Shown piece by piece: positions 6,286 to 13,950 of a DNA stretch of 20,953 nucleotides. A model generated the notes under the pieces. The model did no database searches, was not told the DNA's origin, and saw nothing but the letters and a program-made list of their open reading frames with translations. Each line of letters starts with the position of its first letter. The first letter of the stretch is position 1. Made by a program: the position numbers and the translations under genes. The stretch is from JAJCYE01 sp036260105. Its GTDB lineage: Bacteria; Actinomycetota; CADDZG01; JAHWKV01. The DNA is taken from assembly GCA_036260105.1 (NCBI GenBank), contig DATAAN010000048.1, positions 1 to 20,953 on the forward strand. The letters run 5' to 3'.

Positions 6286-6847
6286 GCTCGTTGCCGGGCT
6301 TCCACTTGATGTTGCAGCCGACGCTGGGGCGCTGGTTCTCGGGGACCGGCCGGCCTTCGAGCACCGCCTCAGCCGCCGCGACGAGGTCCGCTCCGGTGAG
6401 CGGCAGGTCGTTCTTGGGCCGGCTGTCGTCGAACTGGCCGCGGTAGGCGAGGCGGCCCTCCCGGTCGAACAGGAAGAAGTCCGGGGTGCAGGCCGCCCGG
6501 AATGCCCGGGCGACGCTCTGGTCCTCGTCCACCAGGTACGGGAACGTATAACCCCACTCCTTCGCTTCCTTTTTCATCGCCTCGGGGGAGTCGTCGGGAT
6601 ACTCGCCGGCGTCGTTGCTGTTGATGCCCACGACGGCCAACCCCTTGCCGGCGAGGTCCTTCGTCACCTCGGCGAGACGGGGACGGACGTGTTTGACGTA
6701 GGGGCAGTGGTTGCAGATGAACATGACGAGCACCCCCGGGGCGTGCTGAAACTGATCGCTCGAGTACCTGACGCCGGATGGGTCGGGCAGATCGAACGCC
6801 GGCATGGGGCTGCCGAGCGGAAGCATCGTCGAGTTCACTGCAACCAT
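6269..6847 (-). CDS. Thioredoxin-like (AhpC/TSA-type) redox protein
   Basis: This 192-aa protein has the thioredoxin fold of the AhpC/TSA-redoxin group: GSPMPAFDLPDPSG at the N-terminus, the active-site CNHCPYVKH (Cys45, Cys48), a VGINSND strand, and TPDFFLFDREGRLAYRG carrying the cis-Pro region. CNHC with the PYVKH continuation is characteristic of a widespread subgroup annotated only as thioredoxin family protein. No signal peptide is seen, so it is likely cytoplasmic. The start is decided by AAGGAGG four bases before ATG 6847, an excellent site and the best in its operon. It leads the minus-strand run with the haem-binding protein, DUF2277, ROK kinase and a small protein. Confidence 0.88.
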   Translation of the reverse strand: MVAVNSTMLPLGSPMPAFDLPDPSGVRYSSDQFQHAPGVLVMFICNHCPYVKHVRPRLAEVTKDLAGKGLAVVGINSNDAGEYPDDSPEAMKKEAKEWGYTFPYLVDEDQSVARAFRAACTPDFFLFDREGRLAYRGQFDDSRPKNDLPLTGADLVAAAEAVLEGRPVPENQRPSVGCNIKWKPGNEPDYFG

Positions 6848-6939
6848 CGTTCCTCCTTCGTCGTACCCAAGGGTCGAGGTTACGCCACATGCCGCAGGAG
6901 CTGCCGTCGCAGAAGGGCGAACTGCGGGAGAATGGCTGT

Positions 6940-7284
6940 ATGTCCACCACCGACCGGGCCATGATGCTCGGGATCCGCCACCGGTGCGGTCAGGAGATCC
7001 AGTTCTGGATCCCGGCGTACCTGGTAGCGCCCATGCTCGGCGACCTGCATGACCTGGAGGTCGAGAGCCTCGCCTCGTGGATGGACGACCAGGGCATGCT
7101 CTCGCCCGAGGCTCCGGAGCCCGACAACCTCGTCGAGCATCTGCGAACCCAGCTAGCCCCGCGGCACGTCGCCTTCGTCGATGTCGAGAAGGACGCCTCG
7201 GTATGCCCTTCCTGCGGAAGCCTCATTCCCTGGGTCGATGCGGTGACCGAGTACGTGGCGGGCCGAGCCCGAGGGGATTACTGA
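6940..7284 (+). CDS. Hypothetical protein with C-terminal CxxC motif
   Basis: I do not recognise the family. ATG 6940 is chosen because GGGAG lies nine bases upstream; an in-frame ATG around 6889 is an alternative. The 114-aa product has Cys and His near the N-terminus (IRHRCGQEIQFW) and a CPSCGSLIP pair near residue 89, so it may bind one zinc or form a disulfide. The middle is acidic and probably helical. Its TGA overlaps the ATG of the next gene (TGATG), tying it to a second small Cys/His protein and to methionine aminopeptidase. It is divergent from the thioredoxin-like gene across 92 bases. Confidence 0.65.
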   Translation: MSTTDRAMMLGIRHRCGQEIQFWIPAYLVAPMLGDLHDLEVESLASWMDDQGMLSPEAPEPDNLVEHLRTQLAPRHVAFVDVEKDASVCPSCGSLIPWVDAVTEYVAGRARGDY

Positions 7285-7592
7285 TGCCCAGCCGTACCCG
7301 CCGGGGCGGCTCCGGGCCGTGGAAGAACAAAGCGGCCGGGGACCTAGACATCGGAAAGCTCGAAGAGTCGCTGTTGGGTCCGGCGTCGGGCCGGATCGCG
7401 GGCTACGAGGTCCGCAGGACCGCCAACCAGCCGAAGCGCTACCGGTGCCCATACTGCGAGGGGTGGGTCGAGGAGGGCAGCCCCCACCTGGTCGCCTTCC
7501 CGTCAGGCCGGCCGGAGGAGAGGCGCCACTACCACACTGCATGCTGGAGCCGGCAGGCCAATACAGGCGGAGGCCGGCGATCGCGCGCCTGA
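7284..7592 (+). CDS. Small zinc-binding-like protein (102 aa)
   Basis: ATG 7284 overlaps the preceding TGA by one base, a classic coupled start. The protein has a basic, disordered N-terminus (SRTRRGGSGPWKNK) and then YRCPYCEGWVEEGSPHLVAF followed by RRHYHTACW. The arrangement CPYC ... H ... HYHTAC suggests a Cys/His zinc site. From memory, a family of about 100-residue actinobacterial proteins with CPGC ... PH ... RRHWHTACW has this same layout and no assigned function; some are mislabelled ATP/GTP-binding. The gene overlaps the methionine aminopeptidase frame, which suggests co-expression. Confidence 0.7.
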   Translation: MPSRTRRGGSGPWKNKAAGDLDIGKLEESLLGPASGRIAGYEVRRTANQPKRYRCPYCEGWVEEGSPHLVAFPSGRPEERRHYHTACWSRQANTGGGRRSRA

Positions 7593-8572
7593 GAGGGACC
7601 GCACCGTGCTGGTGCGGCTCCGGACGCAAGTTCAAGAAGTGCCACGGCGACCATCGGGCGATGCGCAGGCCGCAGGTCCGGCCGGGACGCGTCAGCCCCA
7701 TGCTCGACGTCCCATCGGAGATCGATCGGCCCCCCTACGCCCTGGGAAGCCTTCCCGTCTCCTCCACGTCGTTTCAGTTGCACTCGGGAGAGTCCCTCGA
7801 CCGTCTCCGGGCGGCGTGCCGGGTGGCGGCCGAGGTCCTGGAGACGGTGGGGGAGCACGTGCGTCCCGGAGTCACCACCGACGAGCTGGACCGGGTCGCC
7901 CACGAGGCGTACGTCAGCCGGGGGGCCTACCCGTCGACCCTGTCATACAAGGGATATCCCAAATCGATCTGCACGTCGGTGAACGAGGTGGTGTGCCACG
8001 GCATACCGGACGACCGGCCGCTGGAGGAGGGGGACATCGTGAACGTCGACGTCACCGCCTACCTCAACGGCATGCACGGCGACACCTCCGCCACCTTCCC
8101 GGTGGGGCAGGTCGACAAGACGCTCCAGGCGCTCATCGAAGTCACGCGTGAGGCGACGCTGCGCGGGATCGCCGCGGTGGCTCCGGGCCGCCCGCTCAAC
8201 TCCATCGGCAACGCGATCCAACCGTTTGCTGCAGCACGGGGTTACGGCGTCGTCGTCGACTACGGGGGGCACGGCATCGGCTCGGTTTTCCACGCGGCTC
8301 CCCATGTCAACCACACCGTGCACGACTGGGACACCGTTGAGTTCGAGCCGGGAATGACGTTCACCGTCGAGCCGATGATCACCGGCGGCTCTCCCAACCA
8401 CCATATGTGGAGCGACGGCTGGACCGTGGCGACCAACGACCTGCTGCCCACGGCCCAGTTCGAGCACACGGTGATCGTCACGGACACCGGGGTCGAGATC
8501 CTCACGCTGACCGCCCGCGGGACCAGTCCGGCAGGAACGCTCGAGATGGTGGCGGAGCCGGCCGCAAGCTAG
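7541..8572 (+). CDS. map: Type I methionine aminopeptidase with SEC-C-type zinc motif
   Basis: Removes the initiator methionine from new proteins. All five metal ligands of the family are visible: Asp in NVDVTAYLN, Asp in GMHGDTSATF, His in GGHGIG, Glu in FTVEPMI and Glu in QFEHTVIV. An N-terminal CWCGSGRKFKKCH is a SEC-C-like zinc motif, as in longer actinobacterial type I enzymes, thought to help ribosome or partner contact. The first C is usually followed by Pro; here it is Trp. ATG 7541 is the only canonical start near the motif but has no ribosome binding site at a proper distance and overlaps the previous gene by 52 bases. CTG 7589, overlapping the previous stop as CTGA, would start the protein six residues before the motif and is a serious alternative. 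The protein has 343 residues from ATG, 327 from CTG. Confidence 0.92.
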   Translation: MLEPAGQYRRRPAIARLRGTAPCWCGSGRKFKKCHGDHRAMRRPQVRPGRVSPMLDVPSEIDRPPYALGSLPVSSTSFQLHSGESLDRLRAACRVAAEVLETVGEHVRPGVTTDELDRVAHEAYVSRGAYPSTLSYKGYPKSICTSVNEVVCHGIPDDRPLEEGDIVNVDVTAYLNGMHGDTSATFPVGQVDKTLQALIEVTREATLRGIAAVAPGRPLNSIGNAIQPFAAARGYGVVVDYGGHGIGSVFHAAPHVNHTVHDWDTVEFEPGMTFTVEPMITGGSPNHHMWSDGWTVATNDLLPTAQFEHTVIVTDTGVEILTLTARGTSPAGTLEMVAEPAAS

Positions 8573-8672
8573 CGGAACCGCCGGCCGGGGACGGTCAGCC
8601 TCCGGTCCTGAGTTGCCTGAGGCACCTTCTAAAGAGGAAGATTCTCTTTTCCCATCCTTGAAGGAAGCCCCC

Positions 8673-9212
8673 GTGATCGACACTTTCAGGCGAAGGGGTC
8701 TGGCCGCTGCTGCCTCTGCCCTTCTTGCACTCGGCGCTTGCTCCGCCCCGAACTCCCTAACGGTCGAGAACAAAGCCTCGGAGCTCACCCCCTCTCCTGA
8801 ACCCGCGGTGTCGGCTGAGCCGGCCGCCCCGCCCAGCCCGTCCGACCTCATGTCCTCCGGCCTGCCCTTGGAAGAAGCACCCGCCGCGGCGGCGGCCGGC
8901 AGAAAGGCGGGCGGAGCAGGCGGAAGCGTCCGCTCGGCGGGTGGCACCCGGTCGCCGGTCGCCGCTGGCTACGAGTCGCACGACGAGATGCCCGTCCCAC
9001 CCCCGGGCGGTGCCTCAGAACCACGAACCGGGCAATCCAGCTCGGGCGGCTCCTCCGGAGCGTCCGGTGAAGACCTGGAGCAGGGGGACGACGGCGGGTC
9101 CGCCGGAGGCGGCCGGGACAACTCGTCGTCGGGTAGGTCCGGCGGCGACGGGGGCGACGGCGACGGCGAGGAGGACGGCGAAGACGGCGACAACGCCGAG
9201 GACGACAACTAG
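8673..9212 (+). CDS. Putative lipoprotein with acidic Gly/Ser/Asp tail
   Basis: GTG 8673 is chosen because AAGGAAG lies five bases upstream and because it gives a compact lipoprotein signal: FRRRGLAAAA, a hydrophobic run and lipobox LGAC with Cys23. The paired Arg residues could also serve Tat export, though the match is weak. The remaining 156 residues are low complexity: first Pro/Ala/Ser/Glu-rich, then a Gly-rich part, then a C-terminus dominated by Gly and Asp/Glu with almost no hydrophobics. No domain is recognisable. The acidic tail could bind cations or act as a wall spacer; both are guesses. It lies 114 bases upstream of the GlmS-like gene on the same strand. Confidence 0.65.
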   Translation: MIDTFRRRGLAAAASALLALGACSAPNSLTVENKASELTPSPEPAVSAEPAAPPSPSDLMSSGLPLEEAPAAAAAGRKAGGAGGSVRSAGGTRSPVAAGYESHDEMPVPPPGGASEPRTGQSSSGGSSGASGEDLEQGDDGGSAGGGRDNSSSGRSGGDGGDGDGEEDGEDGDNAEDDN

Positions 9213-9326
9213 CCGCCACCAAGGTACCGCTCGCCCCCGTCACGGGACCTAACCGTTGGTAGTCTGTGGATAGATGCTTTCCCGGACCGACCTGCGGGGT
9301 GCCCGGGTGAATCGAGGGCTCGAGCC

Positions 9327-12300
9327 ATGTGCGGCATAGTTGCGGTGCTCAAGCGCCGGTCCGGGAGGGAGGCCCCCCAGCCGGCCTCACTCCTGGACGA
9401 CCTGCAGTCGGCGCTCCATCAGCTCGGCGACAAGTCGCCGGGCATTGCCGCCCGCCTTGCGGCGGCCGAGGAGCACCTGGATGCGGTCGACCGCAAGCTG
9501 AGAGGCACGCCGGGCCTCACCGCCCTCCTCGGCGACCCCGGCCTCGGGCCCAAGCTCGAAGCTCTCACGCAGGAGATCGCCGGTGAGCTTCGGAGGATAG
9601 ACACCGGAATCGACTCCACGCCGGAAACCGTCGAACCCGACGAGCTGGAGCGGGTAAACGCGGCTTCCAGCGCGTGCAAGGACCGCGTGTGGGCCGTCCA
9701 GCACGACCGCCTGGGCACCGCCAGGGAGGTGGCTGCGCTTGCCGGTCCCAGCCCGTCGGTCTCGGCAGTCGAGGCCTACGGCTCCATTCAGACTGCACTG
9801 GCGGCGATCGACCGGCTGGAGGTCCGCGGGCGAGATTCGGCGGGGGTCCACGTCCTCGTGTGGAACCACGGCCTGCGTCTCGACGACCCGGACATCACGG
9901 AGGAGCTCAGCCGCCGCAGCGACCCTCTATTTCCCTCCGGCACGGTGCGGGTCGCCGGAGGCGCTATGGGCTTCGTGTACAAGGCGGCGGCCGAGATCGG
10001 CGAGCTGGGCGACAACGTGGCGGCCATACGGCGAGCCATTCTGGAAGACGGCCTTCTTCGCCGTGCCCTGGCTGCAGAGTCGGCCCAGGCGACCGTGCTG
10101 GGGCACACCCGGTGGGCCAGCGTCGGCACGATATCGGAGGCCAACGCCCACCCATTGGACGGCCTGGAGGAGGGCGACACCGGCAAAGAGCACCTGGTTG
10201 CGGTGCTCAACGGCGACATCGACAACTACCCGGCGCTGCTCGCGGGGGAGGGTCTGGCCATACCGGGCGAGATAACCACCGACGCCAAGGTTATCCCCGT
10301 GCTGGCCACGCGCAGGCTGGCCGCCGGAGACGATGTGGATACGGCTTTCGCTTCAACCGTCTCCCGGCTGGAGGGTTCGATGGCCATCGTGGCGAGCTCC
10401 GCCGCCGCCCCCGGGCGCCTCCACCTCGCAGTCCGGGGAAGTGGCCAGGGACTCTACGTCGGCCTGGCCGGCGACGCCTTCGTCGTCGCCAGCGAGCCGT
10501 ACGGCGTGATCGAGGAGGCTACCTCGTACCTGCGCATCGACGGCGACAACACCGCCGGACGGCTGGTCGTCCTCGACGTCGACCACGCCGGGGAGATCTC
10601 AGGGATCCGGCGCCAGGGCTACGACGGCCGGAAGCTGCCGGTGACGACCACCGACCTTCAGTACCCGGAGATCACCACCCGCGACATCGACCGCGGGGGA
10701 TTCAAGCACTTCCTCCTCAAGGAGATAACCGAGGCCCCGGCGTCTTTCCGCAAGACCCTGCGCGGCCGCATCGTGGCCCGGGAGGGCGGGCTTGCCGTGG
10801 CGCTCGATGGCCGGGCGCTTCCCGAGAGCCTGAGGGCTGACCTGCGGAACGGCCGGTTCCGGCGGGTGCAGGTCATCGGGCAGGGCACGGCAGCGGTCGC
10901 CGGCCAGTCGGTGGCGGCCGCGATCGCGGAGGTCCTCGGCCCGCTGGGGGTCTCGGTGGCTGCGACCACGGCATCGGAGCTCTCCGGCTTCGGGCTGGAG
11001 GACGACATGAGTGACACCCTGGTGATCGCGATCAGCCAGTCGGGGACGACGACCGACACCAACCGCACGGTCGACATGGTCACCGCACGGGGGGCAGCGG
11101 TGGTCGCCATCGTCAACCGGCGCAACACCGAGCTGGCCGAGAAGTCACACGGCGTGGTGCACACCTCCGACGGCCGGGACGTGGAGATGAGCGTCGCTTC
11201 GACAAAGGCCTTCTACGCCCAGATCGCCGCCGGGTTCCTCCTGGCACTGGCCATGTGCGAGGCAACCGGCTGCGCGGGCCGGGAACAGCATACGGAGCTG
11301 CTGACGTCGCTCCAGGCATTGCCGGAGGCCATGGAGGAGGTCCTGGAGCTGCGGGAATCCATAGCTCAGATTGCAGCCCGTCACGCCCCCCGGCGGCGGT
11401 ACTGGGCGGTGGTCGGCAGCGGCCCCAACCGGGTGGCGGCGGCCGAGGTGCGGATCAAGCTCTCCGAGCTCTGCTACAAGTCGGTCGCCTGCGACTCGAT
11501 CGAGGACAAGAAGCACATAGACCTCTCCGCCGAGCCGATGATCGTGGTCTGCGCCGCCGGCCTCCAGGGATCCAACGCCTCCGACGCCTTCAAGGAGATC
11601 GCCATCTACCGGGCCCACAAGGCGGCGCCCGTCGTGATCGCCACCCGCGATCAAGCCGGCTTCACGTCGCCGGACACGATCCCGGTGCCGTCGGTGCATC
11701 CCAGGGTGGATTTCGTGCTCTCGGCCATGGCGGGCCATCTTTTCGGCTACGAGGCCGCGCTCGCCATCGACGCCAAAGCTCTGCCGCTGCGGGAGGTCCG
11801 TGCGGCGGTCCAGGACCTGGCGAGCGCAGGCCTCACCGCTGAGGCGATCCTGTCCCGGCTGGGCCCCAGGGTGCGAGGGCCGGCCCGGCGGTTCCTGAAG
11901 ACGGTCACCCAGGGAGACTGCGACGGAGTGATGGATCTCGGGCCGGCCATGCGCCTCGGCATCCTCCTCCGCTGCGCGATGGGTGAGCTCCCGTTCGAGG
12001 TCTACGAGCTGCAGCGAGGGGCCGGCGCCGGGCCGAGGGTCTTTCTCGACGAGCTGGTCGCCACCTTGACCGAGGCCATCGACGACCTGACCCGGGGCAT
12101 CGACGCCGTGAAGCACCAGGCGAAGACGGTGACGGTGGGCATCTCACGAACCGAGGAGGGCCTGTTCGCAGTACCGCTGGTCAAGGAAGTGCTTCGGGTC
12201 GGGGCGGGCACGGACCTGCTGGGCTACCGGACGCTGCGGACGCTGGCTTCGCTCGACCCGGCGGTGGAGAAGGTCACCGGCTTCACCCGCTACACGGTGT

Positions 12301-12731
12301 CGGGCGACGTGGGGTCACGCTCCGCCACCATCCACGTACGGTCCCGGGGCGGCATAGCGACCGAGCTGCGCTCCCGTACCGACGCGGATCCGCGCCTTCG
12401 AGGCACCAAGAGGGCGGCCCTCGAAAAGGCGGAGGTGGAGGTCACCGTCGGCCGGAGCGACGGCCGCTCGGTAATCCTCGTGCCCGAGCGCCGGGGCAAC
12501 ACCCCCGAGGGTTTGACGCTTCTGCACGTGAAGTTCCGCGACCGCCTGCCTGCGGCTACCGCCAAGGACGTCCTGCTGGGCTACCGGCCCGCCCGCTACG
12601 AGGGGCTAGTCGCGGCCGTCACCGAGACCGAGGAGGTCTTCCCGGAGGAGCTGCTCGGAGATCTTTCCATGCCGGAGCTGCTGGTGGAGCCGGTGCTGGC
12701 AATCGCCGAGAGATGGCGCAACCGCGGCTGA
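9327..12731 (+). CDS. Giant GlmS-like protein: glutaminase plus two SIS domains with large insertions
   Basis: GlmS makes glucosamine-6-phosphate from fructose-6-phosphate and glutamine. This 1134-aa protein keeps its plan but nearly doubles its usual length of about 610. Cys2 follows the initiator Met; then about 140 inserted residues (10-148, charged, mostly helical) interrupt the glutaminase before RGRDSAG (167-173), TRWASVG (261-267) and NGDIDNY (295-301). FKHFLLKEITEAP (459-471) matches the linker before SIS1 (about 513-645, with SQSG 570-573 and ASTKAF 624-629). SIS2 (about 690-815) has KLSE and H730; Lys711, Glu714 and His730 keep the spacing of E. coli K485, E488 and H504. QAKTVTV (931-937) resembles the tail bearing catalytic Lys603. 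A helical insert (about 817-925) and a new C-terminal region (about 940-1134) are unassigned. GAGGG precedes the ATG by eight bases. Product and substrate may differ from GlmS. Confidence 0.85.
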   Translation: MCGIVAVLKRRSGREAPQPASLLDDLQSALHQLGDKSPGIAARLAAAEEHLDAVDRKLRGTPGLTALLGDPGLGPKLEALTQEIAGELRRIDTGIDSTPETVEPDELERVNAASSACKDRVWAVQHDRLGTAREVAALAGPSPSVSAVEAYGSIQTALAAIDRLEVRGRDSAGVHVLVWNHGLRLDDPDITEELSRRSDPLFPSGTVRVAGGAMGFVYKAAAEIGELGDNVAAIRRAILEDGLLRRALAAESAQATVLGHTRWASVGTISEANAHPLDGLEEGDTGKEHLVAVLNGDIDNYPALLAGEGLAIPGEITTDAKVIPVLATRRLAAGDDVDTAFASTVSRLEGSMAIVASSAAAPGRLHLAVRGSGQGLYVGLAGDAFVVASEPYGVIEEATSYLRIDGDNTAGRLVVLDVDHAGEISGIRRQGYDGRKLPVTTTDLQYPEITTRDIDRGGFKHFLLKEITEAPASFRKTLRGRIVAREGGLAVALDGRALPESLRADLRNGRFRRVQVIGQGTAAVAGQSVAAAIAEVLGPLGVSVAATTASELSGFGLEDDMSDTLVIAISQSGTTTDTNRTVDMVTARGAAVVAIVNRRNTELAEKSHGVVHTSDGRDVEMSVASTKAFYAQIAAGFLLALAMCEATGCAGREQHTELLTSLQALPEAMEEVLELRESIAQIAARHAPRRRYWAVVGSGPNRVAAAEVRIKLSELCYKSVACDSIEDKKHIDLSAEPMIVVCAAGLQGSNASDAFKEIAIYRAHKAAPVVIATRDQAGFTSPDTIPVPSVHPRVDFVLSAMAGHLFGYEAALAIDAKALPLREVRAAVQDLASAGLTAEAILSRLGPRVRGPARRFLKTVTQGDCDGVMDLGPAMRLGILLRCAMGELPFEVYELQRGAGAGPRVFLDELVATLTEAIDDLTRGIDAVKHQAKTVTVGISRTEEGLFAVPLVKEVLRVGAGTDLLGYRTLRTLASLDPAVEKVTGFTRYTVSGDVGSRSATIHVRSRGGIATELRSRTDADPRLRGTKRAALEKAEVEVTVGRSDGRSVILVPERRGNTPEGLTLLHVKFRDRLPAATAKDVLLGYRPARYEGLVAAVTETEEVFPEELLGDLSMPELLVEPVLAIAERWRNRG

Positions 12732-12734
12732 GCC

Positions 12735-13901
12735 TCAGCGCACCCCCTTGTAGTTCAGGATCTGGCGCAGCGTGTGCAGCACGGTGACCAGGTCCTTCTG
12801 GTCCTCCATAACCTGGTCGATGTCCTTGTAGGCCTGCGGGATCTCGTCCACCAGGGCTGACGCATCCCTCGACTGCCACGTCTTGCCCATCATCGCCCGG
12901 GCCAGATCCTCGCCCTTGAACCGGCGCCGGGCGGCGGTGCGGGACAGTGCCCGGCCGGCGCCGTGGCTGCACGAGCTGTAGCTTTGCGGGTTGCCTTTGC
13001 CGCGCACGATGTAGGAGCGGGTTCCCATGCTGCCCGGGATGACGCCCAGGTCCTCGAGTCCCGCCCGGATCGCCCCCTTGCGGGTGATCCACATCCTGCG
13101 CCCGAAGTGCTCCTCCCGGGCGGTGTAGTTGTGGTGGCAGTTGATCCGGCGGACCGCCTCCCCTCGACCGGTGAACCGGAAGAGGATCTCCAGGCCGGCG
13201 TCCATCATGGCGTCGCGGTTGGCCCGGGCGTAGTCCTGGGCCCACGTCAGGTCGCCGAGGTAGGCGTCGAACTCGGGCGTTCCCTCGGTCAGGTAGGCGA
13301 GGTCCCGGTCCTCCAGCGCGACGGCCAGCTCCTTCATCAGCCGCTGGGCGGTCTTGACGTAGCCCTGCGCCAGCTCGTTGCCGATGCCCCGGCTCCCCGA
13401 GTGCAGGACCACCCATACGCGATCCGCCTCGTCGAGGCAGATCTCGAAGAAGTGGTTGCCGCTGCCGAGGGTGCCGAACTGAGAAAGGGTCTTCTTCACC
13501 TGGGCGTCGGTGAGCCTGGTGTGGGGGCGATGCGTGGCCAGCCACCGCTCGGCCGCCTTGGAGACGGTCCCGTGCCCCTGGCCGACGCCCGAAGGGATGC
13601 GACGCTCGAGTGTCTTGAGGAGCGGGCCGAGGTCGTCGGGCAGGTGGGAGGCATTGAGGTCGGTCTGCGCCGCAACCATTCCGCAGCCGATGTCGACGCC
13701 CACGGCTGCCGGGATCAGGGCGGCCTCTGTCGGGATGACGCTGCCGACGGTTGCACCGAGCCCGTAGTGCGCATCCGCCATCAGGGCGATGTGGCCCGCG
13801 ACCACCGGCAGGCGGGAGCTCCTGAGGGCCTGCCGGACTGTCTCGTCGTCGAGCTGGGACGCCCAGGTGATCAGCTTGTCTGAGATTCGCCTCGCACCCA
13901 T
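12735..13901 (-). CDS. rtcB: RNA-splicing ligase RtcB
   Basis: RtcB is a GTP- and Mn-dependent ligase joining RNA 2',3'-cyclic phosphate or 3'-phosphate ends to 5'-OH ends, in RNA repair or tRNA maturation. This 388-aa copy has every hallmark: GVDIGCGM (68-75, Asp70 and Cys73 metal ligands), GSGNHF (146-151, His150), HSGSRGIG (167-174, His167), HHNY (256-259), GSMGTRSYIVRGKGN (290-304) and SHGAGR (312-317) with His313 the expected GMP-attachment residue. It starts at ATG 13901 with only a weak ribosome binding site, 49 bases after the DUF1059-type gene, and probably shares its transcript. Neither archease nor RtcA is present in the window. Its stop is three bases from that of the convergent GlmS-like gene, with no terminator between. 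Confidence 0.95.
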   Translation of the reverse strand: MGARRISDKLITWASQLDDETVRQALRSSRLPVVAGHIALMADAHYGLGATVGSVIPTEAALIPAAVGVDIGCGMVAAQTDLNASHLPDDLGPLLKTLERRIPSGVGQGHGTVSKAAERWLATHRPHTRLTDAQVKKTLSQFGTLGSGNHFFEICLDEADRVWVVLHSGSRGIGNELAQGYVKTAQRLMKELAVALEDRDLAYLTEGTPEFDAYLGDLTWAQDYARANRDAMMDAGLEILFRFTGRGEAVRRINCHHNYTAREEHFGRRMWITRKGAIRAGLEDLGVIPGSMGTRSYIVRGKGNPQSYSSCSHGAGRALSRTAARRRFKGEDLARAMMGKTWQSRDASALVDEIPQAYKDIDQVMEDQKDLVTVLHTLRQILNYKGVR

Positions 13902-13950
13902 TGAAACCGCCGGGTTGCCGTAGGGTCCCCGAACCGGGAACCGCCTTCCT

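Noticed and set aside
8613..8625. TTGCC-TGA-GGCAC dyad as a metal-regulator operator before the acidic lipoprotein
   Set aside because: Only four base pairs per arm; too short to separate from chance without other copies.
8631..8649. AAAGAG/CTCTTT hairpin before the acidic lipoprotein as terminator or attenuator
   Set aside because: Six weak pairs with a seven-base loop immediately before the ribosome binding site; stability is doubtful.
9317..9326. GGCTCGAGCC palindrome touching the ATG of the GlmS-like gene
   Set aside because: A ten-base GC palindrome is expected by chance in DNA this rich in GC, and there is no supporting context.
9674..10840. Plus-strand frame of 388 codons inside the GlmS-like gene
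   Set aside because: Arg/Gly/Pro-rich out-of-frame shadow of a gene with clear domain matches.
11145..12116. Minus-strand frame of 323 codons inside the GlmS-like gene
   Set aside because: Antisense shadow without recognisable motifs or ribosome binding site.
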